Origin: an uncultured Acidimicrobiales bacterium
Lineage (GTDB): Bacteria > Actinomycetota > Acidimicrobiia > Acidimicrobiales > SHLQ01
Reading direction: 5' to 3'
DNA: 64,000 nt
Assembly (NCBI GenBank): GCA_938015295.1
Contig: CALLQB010000009.1
Span: 1-64,000, forward strand
In this document: in pieces, positions 29,801 through 37,868 of the stretch
How positions within the stretch are numbered: the first letter of the stretch is position 1
Layout of the letters: the number at the start of each line of letters is the position of its first letter
Program-made: the position numbers and the translations under genes
Notes under the pieces: model-generated
Database searches by the model: none
What the model was told of the DNA's origin: nothing
The model's input: only the letters and a program-made list of their open reading frames with translations

Positions 29801-30276
29801 GCCTTCACAAAGATTGGAAATCCAATCTCGGCTGCGTGTTCCATTGCCTCGGATGCCTCGGTTACTGCCGGCGACTGCCGCAAGACGGGTAGGCCCGCTG
29901 CCGTCGCCGCGCCGTGGGCCCGTTGTTTATTGCCGGTGAGGGTCAGCACCTCGCTAGTCGGGCCGACAAAGGTGATTCCCGCCGCCTCGCACGCCTCGGC
30001 CATATCGGGATTCTCTGACACGAATCCGTAGCCGGGATAGATCGCGTCGGCGCCGGCGTCGAGTGCCGTTTGCACGATCGTTTCGATATCGAGATAGGCC
30101 CGGATTGGTTGACCCGGTTCGCCGATCTGATACGACTCGTCTGCTTTCAGCCGGTGGGGACTGTTGCGATCCTCCCAGGTATACATGGCGACGGTTTCGA
30201 TACCGAGTTCGACAGCGGCGCGGAACGCACGAACGGCGATTTCACCGCGGTTTGCAACAAGTACTTTGGTGATCAT
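26866..30276 (-). CDS. pyc: Pyruvate carboxylase
   Basis: The single 1136-residue chain has all pyruvate carboxylase domains in order. Biotin carboxylase (1-450) includes VLVANRGEIAVRAFRAA, GGGGRGLRMV and EMNPRIQVEHTVTEE. The carboxyltransferase barrel (about 520-800) includes TTLRDAHQSILATRVRT and VLHSHDTAGG, and a tetramerisation region follows. The C-terminal biotinyl domain carries IIEAMKMESV, with Lys as the biotin site. It carboxylates pyruvate to oxaloacetate using ATP and bicarbonate. With PEP carboxylase at 41 kb the cell has two anaplerotic enzymes. No break or missing motif is visible. Confidence 0.97.
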   Translation of the reverse strand: MITKVLVANRGEIAVRAFRAAVELGIETVAMYTWEDRNSPHRLKADESYQIGEPGQPIRAYLDIETIVQTALDAGADAIYPGYGFVSENPDMAEACEAAGITFVGPTSEVLTLTGNKQRAHGAATAAGLPVLRQSPAVTEASEAMEHAAEIGFPIFVKAAAGGGGRGLRMVPTAAELPTALEAAVREAESAFGDPTVFLEQAVLRPRHIEVQLVGDGQGNVVHLFERDCSVQRRHQKVVEIAPAPNLDRDLRDRLCADAVRFGESINYRNAGTVEFLLDEQGRYVFIEMNPRIQVEHTVTEETTDIDLVQTQLKVASGATLPDIGLAQESIVQRGAALQCRITTEDPSNDFRPDTGRIVAYRQPGGAGIRLDGGNGYAGAEISPYFDSLLVKLTCRGRDFPAAVARASRALAEFRVRGLTTNLGYLMAVLEDPDFVAGRATTSFIDERPELTSGTQSGDRATKLLRYLGDVTVNQPNGLAPTLIEPSDKLPPRPSGEPPAGTKQRLDADGPEAFATWLRNNDTTQITDTTLRDAHQSILATRVRTIDLVAGARHIAHSTPTLLSLEAWGGATFDVAIRFLKEDPWQRLERIREAAPNICLQMLLRGRNTVGYSPYPDTVAKAFVREAQRAGIDIFRIFDAFNNIEQMRPAIDAVLETGALAEGTICYTSNISDHTETLYTLDYYLARAHELVEAGVHILAIKDMAGLLRAPAVRTLVPALRAEFDLPVVLHSHDTAGGQVATYLAAIETGVDAVDCAAAPLSGMTSQPSIAAVVAATNHTEHSTGITIDALASMEPYWESVRRMYRPFEAGLTAPTGTVYRHEIPGGQLSNLRQQAIALGLGDRFNEIEIRYAEVNKLLGNIIKVTPSSKVVGDLALQLVASSVSIEELESDPTIVDLPDSVIGFLHGDLGDPPGGWPEPFRTQALEGRRSNVELVELSPEDAAALETSAARDTLTRLLFAEPYRDFVEHNIAFSDVSVLPTRLFLYGMNPSESDIPIGLERGVRLLVGLDAIGEPDRRGMRQVVFRLNGQIRSLEIRDRSVADEVHEAERADTNNQGHVAAPFHGVVTMKVAAGDRVEIGDPLAIIEAMKMESVIRSPHSGTVERLALAGTSAVESGDLLLVLRPAELSAEIDPE

Positions 30277-30566
30277 GTTCGAACAGTAGCGGCCCGAGTC
30301 GGTGCACTGGACGAAAGCGAGACACCCGGCTTCGACCTAGTTGTCTTCACTTTGAGCACCTCGACGGTTTTGTCGAGAGTCTCGGGAAGCACGACGTCAG
30401 CCGGGGGAGTTGAGCGAAGCGACACCAGTATCGGCATGTAATCGCCACACTTGGTAGGCCATTTGGGTCATTTCGAGAGGATGCACTCATCGTTGACGCC
30501 GCAGAGGCGATGGCCAAAGCAGCCAGCGCATTCACAGCGCTGCCGTCCCTACAACGGAGCTCCCCC

Positions 30567-33500
30567 ATGTCACCGTTTCTTTCTGGCCCGTCCGGTTCTT
30601 CAGGTTCGGTCTCGCTGCGTACCCAGGCGGCAACCTTCGCTGCGGCGGTTGGCGTCGTCGCCTTTCTCGTCGGTGGTTCGGTTGCGGCCGTGCTGACGTT
30701 CGCGAGTTCGGAGACGGCCGGCGCAGTTCCGGGAATCACTGGCGACGTTGAGGTCGATTTTGACCCGTCGATCGATCCGGCGGTCATCGTGATCGCCGAC
30801 CCCGGCGGTGTTGGCGATGCCGGTGTTCCTGCTGACCTCGCCGGAACAACATCGGGATGGGACATGCGTGATGTGCGCCTGTACTACGACCGTTCTGCCG
30901 ATGAACTGTTTGTTGGTCTGAACTTCGATGGTGTGGGCGGCGACGCTGATGGTGATGGCGACCCGGGAAGCGGCGCGATCTCGTCGAGCGCGTCGGGCAC
31001 CGACGTTGCTAGTTTCGGCGGCACCGAGGGTTTCGCAGTGTTGTTTGACATCGACAGCGATGGGGTCGCTGACGTGATTGCGGGGGTCAACGAAACCGGC
31101 GATATCTCAAGCTTCGGTGTGTATGAGGCAAGCCCTTTTGCCATCTTTGCACCCGCACAGTCTTTGGTTTACGGCGCTCCCATTCCTGGAGCGCTTGGTC
31201 TCGCTCCGTCCGATACCTCGACGACTTCGCCCGACCTCGAGTTCTCGATTGTCAATTTCTCGACGCTGGTTCCGGACGACACGTCGCCGAATTTCGGCCT
31301 CCACGCGTTCGCTGGTTCGGGTTCTGATGGAGGCATTGGCGAGGAGTACGTCGCGAACCAAGGCGCGTTCGAACCCGTAGTGATCTTCGATCCGGCGCCT
31401 GGCCTAACACTCGAGAAGTCGACCAACGGTGTAGATGCTGACCTTGAGACTGAAGCGCCGACATTGCTCGTTGGCTCTACCGCCACGTTTAGTTATCTCG
31501 CGACCAATACCGGCAACGTTGCTCTGGTTGGCGTCGAGATTGTCGATGACGTGATCGGCGCTGTTTGTCGTATCGAAACCCTGCCGGTGGGCGGCGAAGA
31601 CTCGTGCGAAGCCTCCGCTGTAGTTTCCCTTGGCGGTTACCGCAACCTCGGCACGGCTACGGGTCAAGGCGTGGATGCCGCAGGTAACCCGGTCGGTGAA
31701 CCTGTTGTCGCCGAAGACCCCAGCCACCATGTCGGTGGCGAACCGGGCATTGGGATCGAAAAGTCGACCAACGGCCTCGATGCCGATGCGGCCGCCGACG
31801 CGCCGGTGCTTCCGGTCGGTTCGACAGCCACCTTCCGGTACGTCGTTGAAAACACCGGCACGCTCGATCTGGTAGACGTGGCGGTAAGCGACGATCTTCT
31901 TGGCGATGTCTGCACCATCGAGCTGTTGCCCGTGGGTGCCTCTGATTCGTGTGAAGCCTCCGAGACGGTTCGTGAAGGCGACTACCGAAACGTCGGCCTC
32001 GTGGTCGGCCAGGGTGTGGATACTGCGGGGAATCCACTCGGAGAGCCAGTAGCTGCCGATGACCCAAGCCATCATGTCGGAGGCGCAGGCGCTATCGATA
32101 TCGAAAAGGCGGTATTCGGGATCAACGTCGATGAGGCCCCTGGCCCGAGCCTGCCAGTTGGTGTGCGGGTCGACTTCACCTTTGAAGTCACCAATACCGG
32201 CGCCCTGCCGCTCGGCAGCATTGCGGTCGTCGATGATGTTCTGGGCCCCATCTTGTGTCCGTCATCCTTCCTCGATGTGGGCGAACGTATGGTCTGCACC
32301 TACCCCGAATACGAGGTGCTCGCCGGCGATCACCAAAACCTGTCGTCGGTGACCGGTCAGCCACTTGACGCCGACGGCAACACCGTCGGCTTGCCTGTCT
32401 CTGATGCAGACCCGAACTTCCACAATGGTTTCGTGAACTCGATCGACATCGAAAAGGCCACCAACCTTGTCGACGCCGATGAGGGGCCGGGCCCCGAACT
32501 CGACGTGGGTTCCACGGCAACCTTCACCTATGTGGTGACCAACACCAGTCCACTCGACATGGTTGATGTTCGGGTCACCGACAACGTTCTCGGCGTGATC
32601 TGCACCATCGATTTCCTGCCAGCTGCGACAAGTCCGGCGAATATGGACAGCTGTACCGCTCAGGCGCCTGTCGGCTACGGCGAATATGTGAACGTCGGAG
32701 CTGTTGATGCTCAGCCCGTCACGACCTCGGCCGGCGTGCAACTTCTCGCTGGTCCCCGGGTCACCGATGCCGACCCAAGCCATCACGTCGGCGTGTGTCC
32801 GCAAGGAACCGAAGCAGCGACTGGCGACGACGGAGTCACTTCGTGTGTCGACGAACCCGTGCTGCCGCCTGTGCCGCCTGTGCCGCCTGTGGCCATGCCT
32901 TGCACCAACCTGATCGAAGGTCCTTCGATGTGGGCCGGCGCCCAAACCGTTTGGCACACCGGGCTCACCGCAGTCGAAGGATCCACAATCCTGGTGGTCA
33001 CAAGTGAGAACGGCTCATCACCGTCGCAGCCCAACGAACAGGTGTACGTCGTAATTGGCGACAGTACGTATGGGCCGACACCTGCTGGCCTCGGCGAACT
33101 CGAAATCGATGTGCTGGCAACCGGTCCTGTCACGGTGCTGCACTACAGCGAGGTGACCGGTGACGTTTCGTCACCAAATAGCGTCGTGCCAGCGGTCTGC
33201 GGTGAAGATCTCACGCCTACCCCAGTGCTTTGCGCTGACGTTGCTGAAGGTCCGGGCCTTTGGTGGGGTGGACAGACCGTTTGGGATACCGGGCTTACCG
33301 CTTTGGCGGGGTCGCCGATCCGACTCGTCACGAGCGAAAACGGCTCCTCGCCGTCGCAACCCAACGAGCAAGTGTACGTGCGGGTTGGTGAAGATCTCTA
33401 TGGCCCATCTCCGGTGGGTCTTGGGGAGTTGGTCTTCGTTCCGACCAACGGCGGATCAGTGACCGTCTTGCACTACAGCGTGGTCGCCGGCGATACCTCG

Positions 33501-33974
33501 TCGGCAAATAGTGTGGTTCCCTCGCTGTGCGGAGCCGGCCTGGAGGCCACACCTGTAGTGTGCGCCGAGTTCGTCGAGGGCCCAGTGCTGTACGTAGGGG
33601 GAGAAACCGTATGGCACACCAACTACTTCGCGAAGGCCGGTTCGCAGATCCGACTGCAAGCAACCGAGCCCGGTTCGTCACCGAACCAGCCCAACGAGAA
33701 GATCTTCCTGCGGGTGAATGGCGAGATCATCGGGATGACACCTTCGGCACCGGGGGAGGCCACCTTCGAGGTGGAATCTGCTGGCCCGGTGAGCATCGTG
33801 CATTACAGCGAGGTCACCGGCGACGTGTCGTCTGCCAACAGTGTGGTGCCAAAGGTCTGTGGCAGCGACTGGTTGAAAATCGATGGCGGGCTGCGGTGCG
33901 AGCTGCCCGACGGTACGCCGGTAGAGATCGCGCTCAGCGAGGCAACAGTGAGTGGTAGAGCCGCTGGCGAGTAG
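30567..33974 (+). CDS. Large secreted/cell-surface repeat protein (DUF11/DUF7507-like repeats)
   Basis: ATG 30567 is chosen over 30510 because ggag lies seven bases upstream. A hydrophobic segment (AAAVGVVAFLVGGSVAAVLTF) serves as signal or anchor. Next come a Gly/Asp-rich domain with Ca-loop-like clusters (GGDADGDGDPGSG, FDIDSDGVADV), four repeats of about 110 residues (IEKSTNGxDAD, VGSTATFxY, NTG, DPSHHVG) typical of DUF11/DUF7507 adhesin modules, a VLPPVPPVPPV hinge, and three repeats of about 100 residues (CxxxxEGPxLxxGxQTVW, SENGSSPSQPNEQVYV, LHYSxVxGDxSSxNSVVP). There is no LPXTG or C-terminal membrane anchor. The upstream gap (30277-30566) shows no gene. Adhesion or sheath function is inferred. 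Confidence 0.82.
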   Translation: MSPFLSGPSGSSGSVSLRTQAATFAAAVGVVAFLVGGSVAAVLTFASSETAGAVPGITGDVEVDFDPSIDPAVIVIADPGGVGDAGVPADLAGTTSGWDMRDVRLYYDRSADELFVGLNFDGVGGDADGDGDPGSGAISSSASGTDVASFGGTEGFAVLFDIDSDGVADVIAGVNETGDISSFGVYEASPFAIFAPAQSLVYGAPIPGALGLAPSDTSTTSPDLEFSIVNFSTLVPDDTSPNFGLHAFAGSGSDGGIGEEYVANQGAFEPVVIFDPAPGLTLEKSTNGVDADLETEAPTLLVGSTATFSYLATNTGNVALVGVEIVDDVIGAVCRIETLPVGGEDSCEASAVVSLGGYRNLGTATGQGVDAAGNPVGEPVVAEDPSHHVGGEPGIGIEKSTNGLDADAAADAPVLPVGSTATFRYVVENTGTLDLVDVAVSDDLLGDVCTIELLPVGASDSCEASETVREGDYRNVGLVVGQGVDTAGNPLGEPVAADDPSHHVGGAGAIDIEKAVFGINVDEAPGPSLPVGVRVDFTFEVTNTGALPLGSIAVVDDVLGPILCPSSFLDVGERMVCTYPEYEVLAGDHQNLSSVTGQPLDADGNTVGLPVSDADPNFHNGFVNSIDIEKATNLVDADEGPGPELDVGSTATFTYVVTNTSPLDMVDVRVTDNVLGVICTIDFLPAATSPANMDSCTAQAPVGYGEYVNVGAVDAQPVTTSAGVQLLAGPRVTDADPSHHVGVCPQGTEAATGDDGVTSCVDEPVLPPVPPVPPVAMPCTNLIEGPSMWAGAQTVWHTGLTAVEGSTILVVTSENGSSPSQPNEQVYVVIGDSTYGPTPAGLGELEIDVLATGPVTVLHYSEVTGDVSSPNSVVPAVCGEDLTPTPVLCADVAEGPGLWWGGQTVWDTGLTALAGSPIRLVTSENGSSPSQPNEQVYVRVGEDLYGPSPVGLGELVFVPTNGGSVTVLHYSVVAGDTSSANSVVPSLCGAGLEATPVVCAEFVEGPVLYVGGETVWHTNYFAKAGSQIRLQATEPGSSPNQPNEKIFLRVNGEIIGMTPSAPGEATFEVESAGPVSIVHYSEVTGDVSSANSVVPKVCGSDWLKIDGGLRCELPDGTPVEIALSEATVSGRAAGE

Positions 33975-34063
33975 CCCCGCAAGGGGTGGCAACGGGTTCG
34001 CAAAACAGGTGCGCCAAGAAAACTTCTTGCCTGGCCTTTACAAACGCCTTGTAGAGACCTAGG

Positions 34064-34151
34064 TTTATCCCTAGTCAATACATGGTTAATCCTACCTGAA
34101 ACCCGGAATAGTCCCTCGTCAATAAGAGTCTAATCCTAAGGTAATAACCAG
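34064..34151. repeat. Four-copy, 22-bp phased repeat array (possible operator or iteron cluster)
   Basis: In an AT-richer gap (33975-34281), the core TCC(C/T) starts at exactly 34068, 34090, 34112 and 34134, a constant 22-bp period. Three copies share a second block AATA nine bases after the core start; copy 2 has AAAC there. Copies 1 and 3 match best (21 of 27 bases from the core). The period equals about two helical turns, so all cores face one side of the DNA. It lies upstream of the small gene at 34282 and looks like an array of protein-binding sites. No other gene fits in the gap. Confidence 0.6.
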
Positions 34152-34281
34152 TTTGAGTCACGTCTATCAAACGTAGGTCTAACTCGGCTCCGAGCTGGCT
34201 GTTCGTTTGTGCCCCACTCGCAACCCGCAATCCACCCACAACCAGGCCGCACGGTCGTCACGCTCACATGGAGGCCACCCC

Positions 34282-34623
34282 ATGGCACCCAAAAAAACAC
34301 AACAGTTTAACCTGACCGATCGCATCGAAAATTGCGCCGAGCGCAATGCAGGCGTCAGCTGGCCGATGCCGATCGACGCCAAGCTCGACGCAATTCTCGA
34401 CCTTGCTCGCGACGACGGAACGCGCACGACGCGCAAGGAACTGATTGCGGCGATGCTCTTCGACTTCGAACCCGACGCCGACTACATCGCTGACATGCTG
34501 CGTAGATACCGCAAAGCAGAGGTGAAGGACACGGTGATGTTCGATGTGCCCGATGGCGAAAACGTGATCGAACTCCACCAACACGGACCGGGCCCTCGGC
34601 CACGAGACACCGGCGCGTTGTAG
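34282..34623 (+). CDS. Small protein, possible ribbon-helix-helix DNA-binding regulator
   Basis: ATG 34282 has a strong ribosome-binding site (ggagg, seven bases upstream). The 113-residue product has a short strand-like segment WPMPID followed by two helices, KLDAILDLARDDG and RTTRKELIAAMLFDF. This order resembles the ribbon-helix-helix fold of CopG/MetJ/omega-type repressors, but no family match can be claimed without a search. A further helix (ADYIADMLRRYRKAEV) and a low-complexity tail follow. The gene sits alone between the phased repeat array and a strong terminator. Autoregulation through that array is my inference. Confidence 0.65.
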   Translation: MAPKKTQQFNLTDRIENCAERNAGVSWPMPIDAKLDAILDLARDDGTRTTRKELIAAMLFDFEPDADYIADMLRRYRKAEVKDTVMFDVPDGENVIELHQHGPGPRPRDTGAL

Positions 34624-34697
34624 GACCAAGGTAGACCTACCAGCATCCTTCGGCGCTCAAAGATCTGTCGAAGGATCGACAACCTGTTTCCCCACAG

Positions 34698-34760
34698 CAG
34701 TGAGGCCAGAGACTCTCCCCCCGGTTGCCCCCGGAGTCTCTTGGCCTCACTGGGGTTTTT
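34698..34760 (+). terminator. Strong rho-independent terminator
   Basis: The arms cagtgaggccagagactc (34698-34715) and gagtctcttggcctcactg (34734-34752) pair throughout with a single bulged T, and ttttt follows at 34756-34760. A second inverted repeat (atccttcg 34645-34652 / cgaaggat 34669-34676) lies upstream. Together they fill the gap between the small gene and the EamA transporter and insulate the two. Confidence 0.85.
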
Positions 34761-34777
34761 GGGGCTAACTTCACCCG

Positions 34778-35692
34778 GTGACAAACAATGACGTTGTGCA
34801 CAACAGCTCACCGGCGGAGCCAGGCATCACCTCAGAAACAGCGCCGTTCGAGGCGCTCGACGTAGGTCTGCTCCTCGTTGCCGCCGGCATCTGGGGCTCG
34901 TCGTTTCTGTTCATTGCCATTGGTCTCGACGCCTTTCATCCCGGACTTGTGACGCTCCTTCGAGTGAGCTTCGGGTTGGCTGCTCTTTGGCTGATGCCGG
35001 CCGCCCGGCGACCGGTGCCCCGCGAAGCGTGGTCGCGAATCTCGCTACTCGGCGTTGTCTGGCTCGGCTTCCCCCTGAGCATGTTTCCCTTAGCTCAACA
35101 GTGGATCGACTCGTCGATAACGGGGATGCTCAACGCCGCAATGCCAATCATGACGGTGATCGTCGCCGCAACGGTTTTCGGGACGCCGACCAATCGAAAG
35201 AAGTTCGTCGGTGTCGTTGTCGGACTTGTCGGGATTGCCTGTATCGGCGTGCCCACCGCTAGCGCCGATGGTACAAACGCTGCCGGTGTTCTTCTGGTGC
35301 TTGCGGCGGTCGTCTCGTATGGCTTCGCAGCGAACCTGGCAGGTCCGCTGCAGCGTGAGTTCGGTGCGGTCGCTGTGGTCGCACGCGCACTGCTCGCCGC
35401 GCTTGTTGTCGTTTTGCCCTTCGGTCTCTATGGCGCGGCTAACTCCGGTTTTGGCTGGGGGCCATTGATCGCTTGTTTTGCTCTCGGAGCGGGCGGCACC
35501 GGTGTTGCCTACGTTGCCGGGGCGCTGCTGAGCGGCCGGGTCGGGGCCGTGCGCATGTCGATCATCACCTACCTCATCCCGTTAGTTTCAGCGACGCTCG
35601 GCGTGGTGTTTCGAGACGAAACCATCGGGCTATGGGCCATCATCGGGACGCTCATCGTGCTCGTCGGAGCATTCCTCACCAGTCGGGGATAA
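34778..35692 (+). CDS. EamA/DMT-superfamily membrane transporter
   Basis: The protein is 304 residues with about ten transmembrane helices in two repeated EamA halves: LLVAAGIWGSSFLFIAIGL starts the first and LLVLAAVVSYGFAANLAG the second. The second half ends ISLLGV-like/TLIVLVGAFLTSRG, as in drug/metabolite exporters. The likely role is export of a small metabolite or amino acid; the substrate cannot be inferred. It starts with GTG 34778 directly after the terminator. The next gene is convergent. Confidence 0.88.
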   Translation: MTNNDVVHNSSPAEPGITSETAPFEALDVGLLLVAAGIWGSSFLFIAIGLDAFHPGLVTLLRVSFGLAALWLMPAARRPVPREAWSRISLLGVVWLGFPLSMFPLAQQWIDSSITGMLNAAMPIMTVIVAATVFGTPTNRKKFVGVVVGLVGIACIGVPTASADGTNAAGVLLVLAAVVSYGFAANLAGPLQREFGAVAVVARALLAALVVVLPFGLYGAANSGFGWGPLIACFALGAGGTGVAYVAGALLSGRVGAVRMSIITYLIPLVSATLGVVFRDETIGLWAIIGTLIVLVGAFLTSRG

Positions 35693-35728
35693 GCCGACGC
35701 GACGAGTTTCGCAAGGGATGCTGCGCAA

Positions 35729-36685
35729 CTACGCAGCGGTCAAAACGACGTCGTCCTCGAGCGTTCTTGTGATCTTGGTAGCGGCAGCTGTCCACAGGTC
35801 GTTGGCGGTGAGGTCTGCGACCTCACGGGCCAGAACTAACCCGGTGCGGGCGAGGCCGTCGGCGATATCGGTCTGATGATCATCGATGTGCTCGTTGAAT
35901 TCGGCCCGTCGTGGCACAACGATCGGGCACTTGCCGGATCTCAGCGACGTGAGTACCGACCCACAGCCAGCGTGGGCAACGATGAGGTCGGCGGCTTGAA
36001 TTTCCTGTTCGAGCTCGCTCGCCGGGATCGTCTGCACTACTCGACCCTGCAGGTCGCGCGTCGAGGCGGCCCCAATCTGCCAAAGAACGTCAGCGTCGTC
36101 GGGTAGCAGATTGTCGAGTTTCTCGATAAGCCGTTCGAAGGGATAACGGTCGAGGGTGCCGAGAGTGACCACCACCCGCGGCATCGGGGGTGGAGCAATG
36201 ACGAGTCCGGGATCTTCTGCTCGGAAACCGCCGAAGACCGAGGAAACAACACCCCAGCGTGGCCCGCGCCATCCCGTTTCTTGTGCGTGCACACGAACGC
36301 CGGGGGAGCGCATAAGTAGTCGGGCAGTCAGCGATGGTTCGGTAAATCGAGCGGCACTTTCGATGTAGTGCGACTCGGCGCCAAAGAGCGGACCGAGTGG
36401 AAGAAACGATGTCGCGACGGCGGCACCGGTAGAGATAATTCGGTCCGGCTTGTAGCGCCGGATAATTTTCGCCGCTTTGGCCATGGTCGCAACCGAGCGA
36501 CCGAGGTCGCGTTGGCCAATGTACGGCACGTACTCGACGTTTCGTCCTTCGAGCATCGACCGGCTCTGCAAGCCATCGAAGGTGACCCACAGCGGGTCGA
36601 CCGAAGGTGGTTCGAGCCGGGCAGCCAGCTCGACCAACTCGGTGAGATGCCCACCGGTTGAAGCCACCAAAAGATCGCGGCTCAT
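35729..36685 (-). CDS. Glycosyltransferase, Alg14/Alg13-type fusion (GT28-like)
   Basis: The N-terminal half follows Alg14/EpsE-type membrane-associated subunits (LLVASTGGHLTELVELAARL, ADRI-like IIRRYKPDRIISTGAAVA, ESHYIESAAR). The C-terminal half follows Alg13/MurG UDP-sugar binding domains (VVVTLGTLDRYPFERLIEKL, ADLIVAHAGCGSVLTSLRSGKCPIVVPRR, FNEHIDDHQTDIADGL). Together they make one soluble glycosyltransferase, probably adding a sugar to a lipid-linked intermediate of exopolysaccharide. It overlaps the upstream 75-residue ORF by ATGA and follows a family 2 glycosyltransferase, so this is a polysaccharide cluster. Confidence 0.85.
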   Translation of the reverse strand: MSRDLLVASTGGHLTELVELAARLEPPSVDPLWVTFDGLQSRSMLEGRNVEYVPYIGQRDLGRSVATMAKAAKIIRRYKPDRIISTGAAVATSFLPLGPLFGAESHYIESAARFTEPSLTARLLMRSPGVRVHAQETGWRGPRWGVVSSVFGGFRAEDPGLVIAPPPMPRVVVTLGTLDRYPFERLIEKLDNLLPDDADVLWQIGAASTRDLQGRVVQTIPASELEQEIQAADLIVAHAGCGSVLTSLRSGKCPIVVPRRAEFNEHIDDHQTDIADGLARTGLVLAREVADLTANDLWTAAATKITRTLEDDVVLTAA

Positions 36686-36909
36686 GCAGCCTGATCCTCG
36701 GGCTTCTCAGGAGATGAGTCGGAGGCGTTCCCGGTCGAAGTTTCTTTGTTCGCGTCTTTGTTCGGGTCGGCACCGGAGTCTGCATCGTCCGGAGCATCCG
36801 CACTAGCGAGGGCAGAGGTGCCGACGGCCATGCTTCGTTCGGTTGCAATCGAAGGTTTGTTCCGGCCGAGCGCAGACAAGGTGTTTCGTGAATTGGATGA
36901 GAGTGACAT
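36682..36909 (-). CDS. 75-residue disordered protein coupled to two glycosyltransferases
   Basis: The ATG at 36909 has gagg nine bases upstream, and the TGA stop overlaps the next start as ATGA, which supports translation. The sequence starts MSLSSNSRNTLSALGRN and becomes Asp/Ala/Ser/Pro/Lys-rich (DAPDDADSGADPNKDANKE), so it is probably unstructured. The frame continues upstream to 37725, but that part is antisense-free shadow of the family 2 glycosyltransferase, so only this portion is credible. I do not recognise a family. It may tether or regulate the glycosyltransferases. Confidence 0.6.
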   Translation of the reverse strand: MSLSSNSRNTLSALGRNKPSIATERSMAVGTSALASADAPDDADSGADPNKDANKETSTGNASDSSPEKPEDQAA

Positions 36910-36934
36910 TTTGTTGCCTCGGGTTTGGCCCGAA

Positions 36935-37867
36935 TTAGCCTCGGGTCGATCGATCCTGCGTCCATTCGGACGTGCCCTCGCGACGCAGACGTAGGTGTCC
37001 GGCCACACGGGCCCACACTTTGACGCCGACGTAGATTGCGATGCCGGGCCAGTCGCGGGGGTTAGGTAACTCATCGGCGAGCCAGCCGTGTCCCTGAGCA
37101 AAAGCATCGTCGCCTGCGCGGTCAAGCGCTTCAGGAAATTCGTCATGGAATTGGGCGACAGCGGTGTGTCGGCGAATTTCGATGCGGACGAGGTCGCGCA
37201 CCCGGCGGGGGAGTGCGGGGGTAAAGGTGCACCCCGCAACCGACAAACGCTCGTGTGGGTCGAACGACATCGGGATAAACATGTCGTCGGCGAGAAGATC
37301 GGGAAACTCATCGAACCGCGCTCGAGCTTCTTTCGAAATGCCGTAGAAGCCGGCCCCAACAAGGTTTCCCGACGTGAAGTACGGGCTTCGTTGCCAAATC
37401 TGATGAAACTGCTTTGCCGCCCAGGTTGCTTGTGATGTGTCGAAGACCATGGTGGGCGCCGCAACAGGTTTCGCGCTCTCGTCCATGGCCGCCACCATCG
37501 TCGCGATGCAGCCTGGCGACAGCGTGACGTCGGCGTCGATGAAGAACTTTGGAAAGAATGTGGCGTGTTCATCGCCCATATTGAGCGCAGCAACCTTTGA
37601 CGCCACGGGACATTCAAGGACCCGGACGGTGGGATACTCCGCAGCGACGATCTCCGCTGTCTGGTCAGTGCAGCCATTGCACACAACCAACACCTCGTAC
37701 TCGTCGATACCTTGCTGAGACACAATGGTGTCGAGGCATTGGCGAATAATCGACTCTTCGTTATGGGCGGGGATGATCACCGAAGCTGCAGTTGGCACAC
37801 CCGCTATATCGGTTCTCTGACGCGACGCCTTGACCACGTTTGACGACGCCCTTGGTAAATTGACCAC
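36935..37867 (-). CDS. Family 2 glycosyltransferase
   Basis: The GT-A fold is clear: ASVIIPAHNEESIIRQCLDTIVSQ, YEVLVVCNGCTDQTAEIVA, then the metal-binding FFIDADVTLSPGC and an acidic LADDMFIPMSFD in the acceptor region. There are no membrane helices apart from a weak one near the C-terminus (IAIYVGVKVWARV). It should transfer a sugar from a nucleotide donor to a growing glycan. GTG 37867 is the longest start and abuts the divergent gene at 37869; GTG 37798 (PTAASVIIPAHNEE) would match family starts better and free a promoter gap. It heads the cluster 37867-35729. Confidence 0.85.
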   Translation of the reverse strand: MVNLPRASSNVVKASRQRTDIAGVPTAASVIIPAHNEESIIRQCLDTIVSQQGIDEYEVLVVCNGCTDQTAEIVAAEYPTVRVLECPVASKVAALNMGDEHATFFPKFFIDADVTLSPGCIATMVAAMDESAKPVAAPTMVFDTSQATWAAKQFHQIWQRSPYFTSGNLVGAGFYGISKEARARFDEFPDLLADDMFIPMSFDPHERLSVAGCTFTPALPRRVRDLVRIEIRRHTAVAQFHDEFPEALDRAGDDAFAQGHGWLADELPNPRDWPGIAIYVGVKVWARVAGHLRLRREGTSEWTQDRSTRG

Positions 37868-37868
37868 A

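Noticed and set aside
34064-34151. CRISPR-like array
   Set aside because: Units are only 22 bp with imperfect cores and no distinct spacers, and no cas genes are near; better explained as binding sites.
34021-34282. tRNA or other structural RNA in the AT-rich gap
   Set aside because: No cloverleaf, no GTTCGA-type T-loop and no conserved stem pairs were found; the repeat phase is a better explanation.
36910-37725. Upstream extension of the 75-residue ORF giving a 347-codon gene
   Set aside because: The extension lies in a shadow frame of the family 2 glycosyltransferase and has Ser/Arg-rich nonsense composition.
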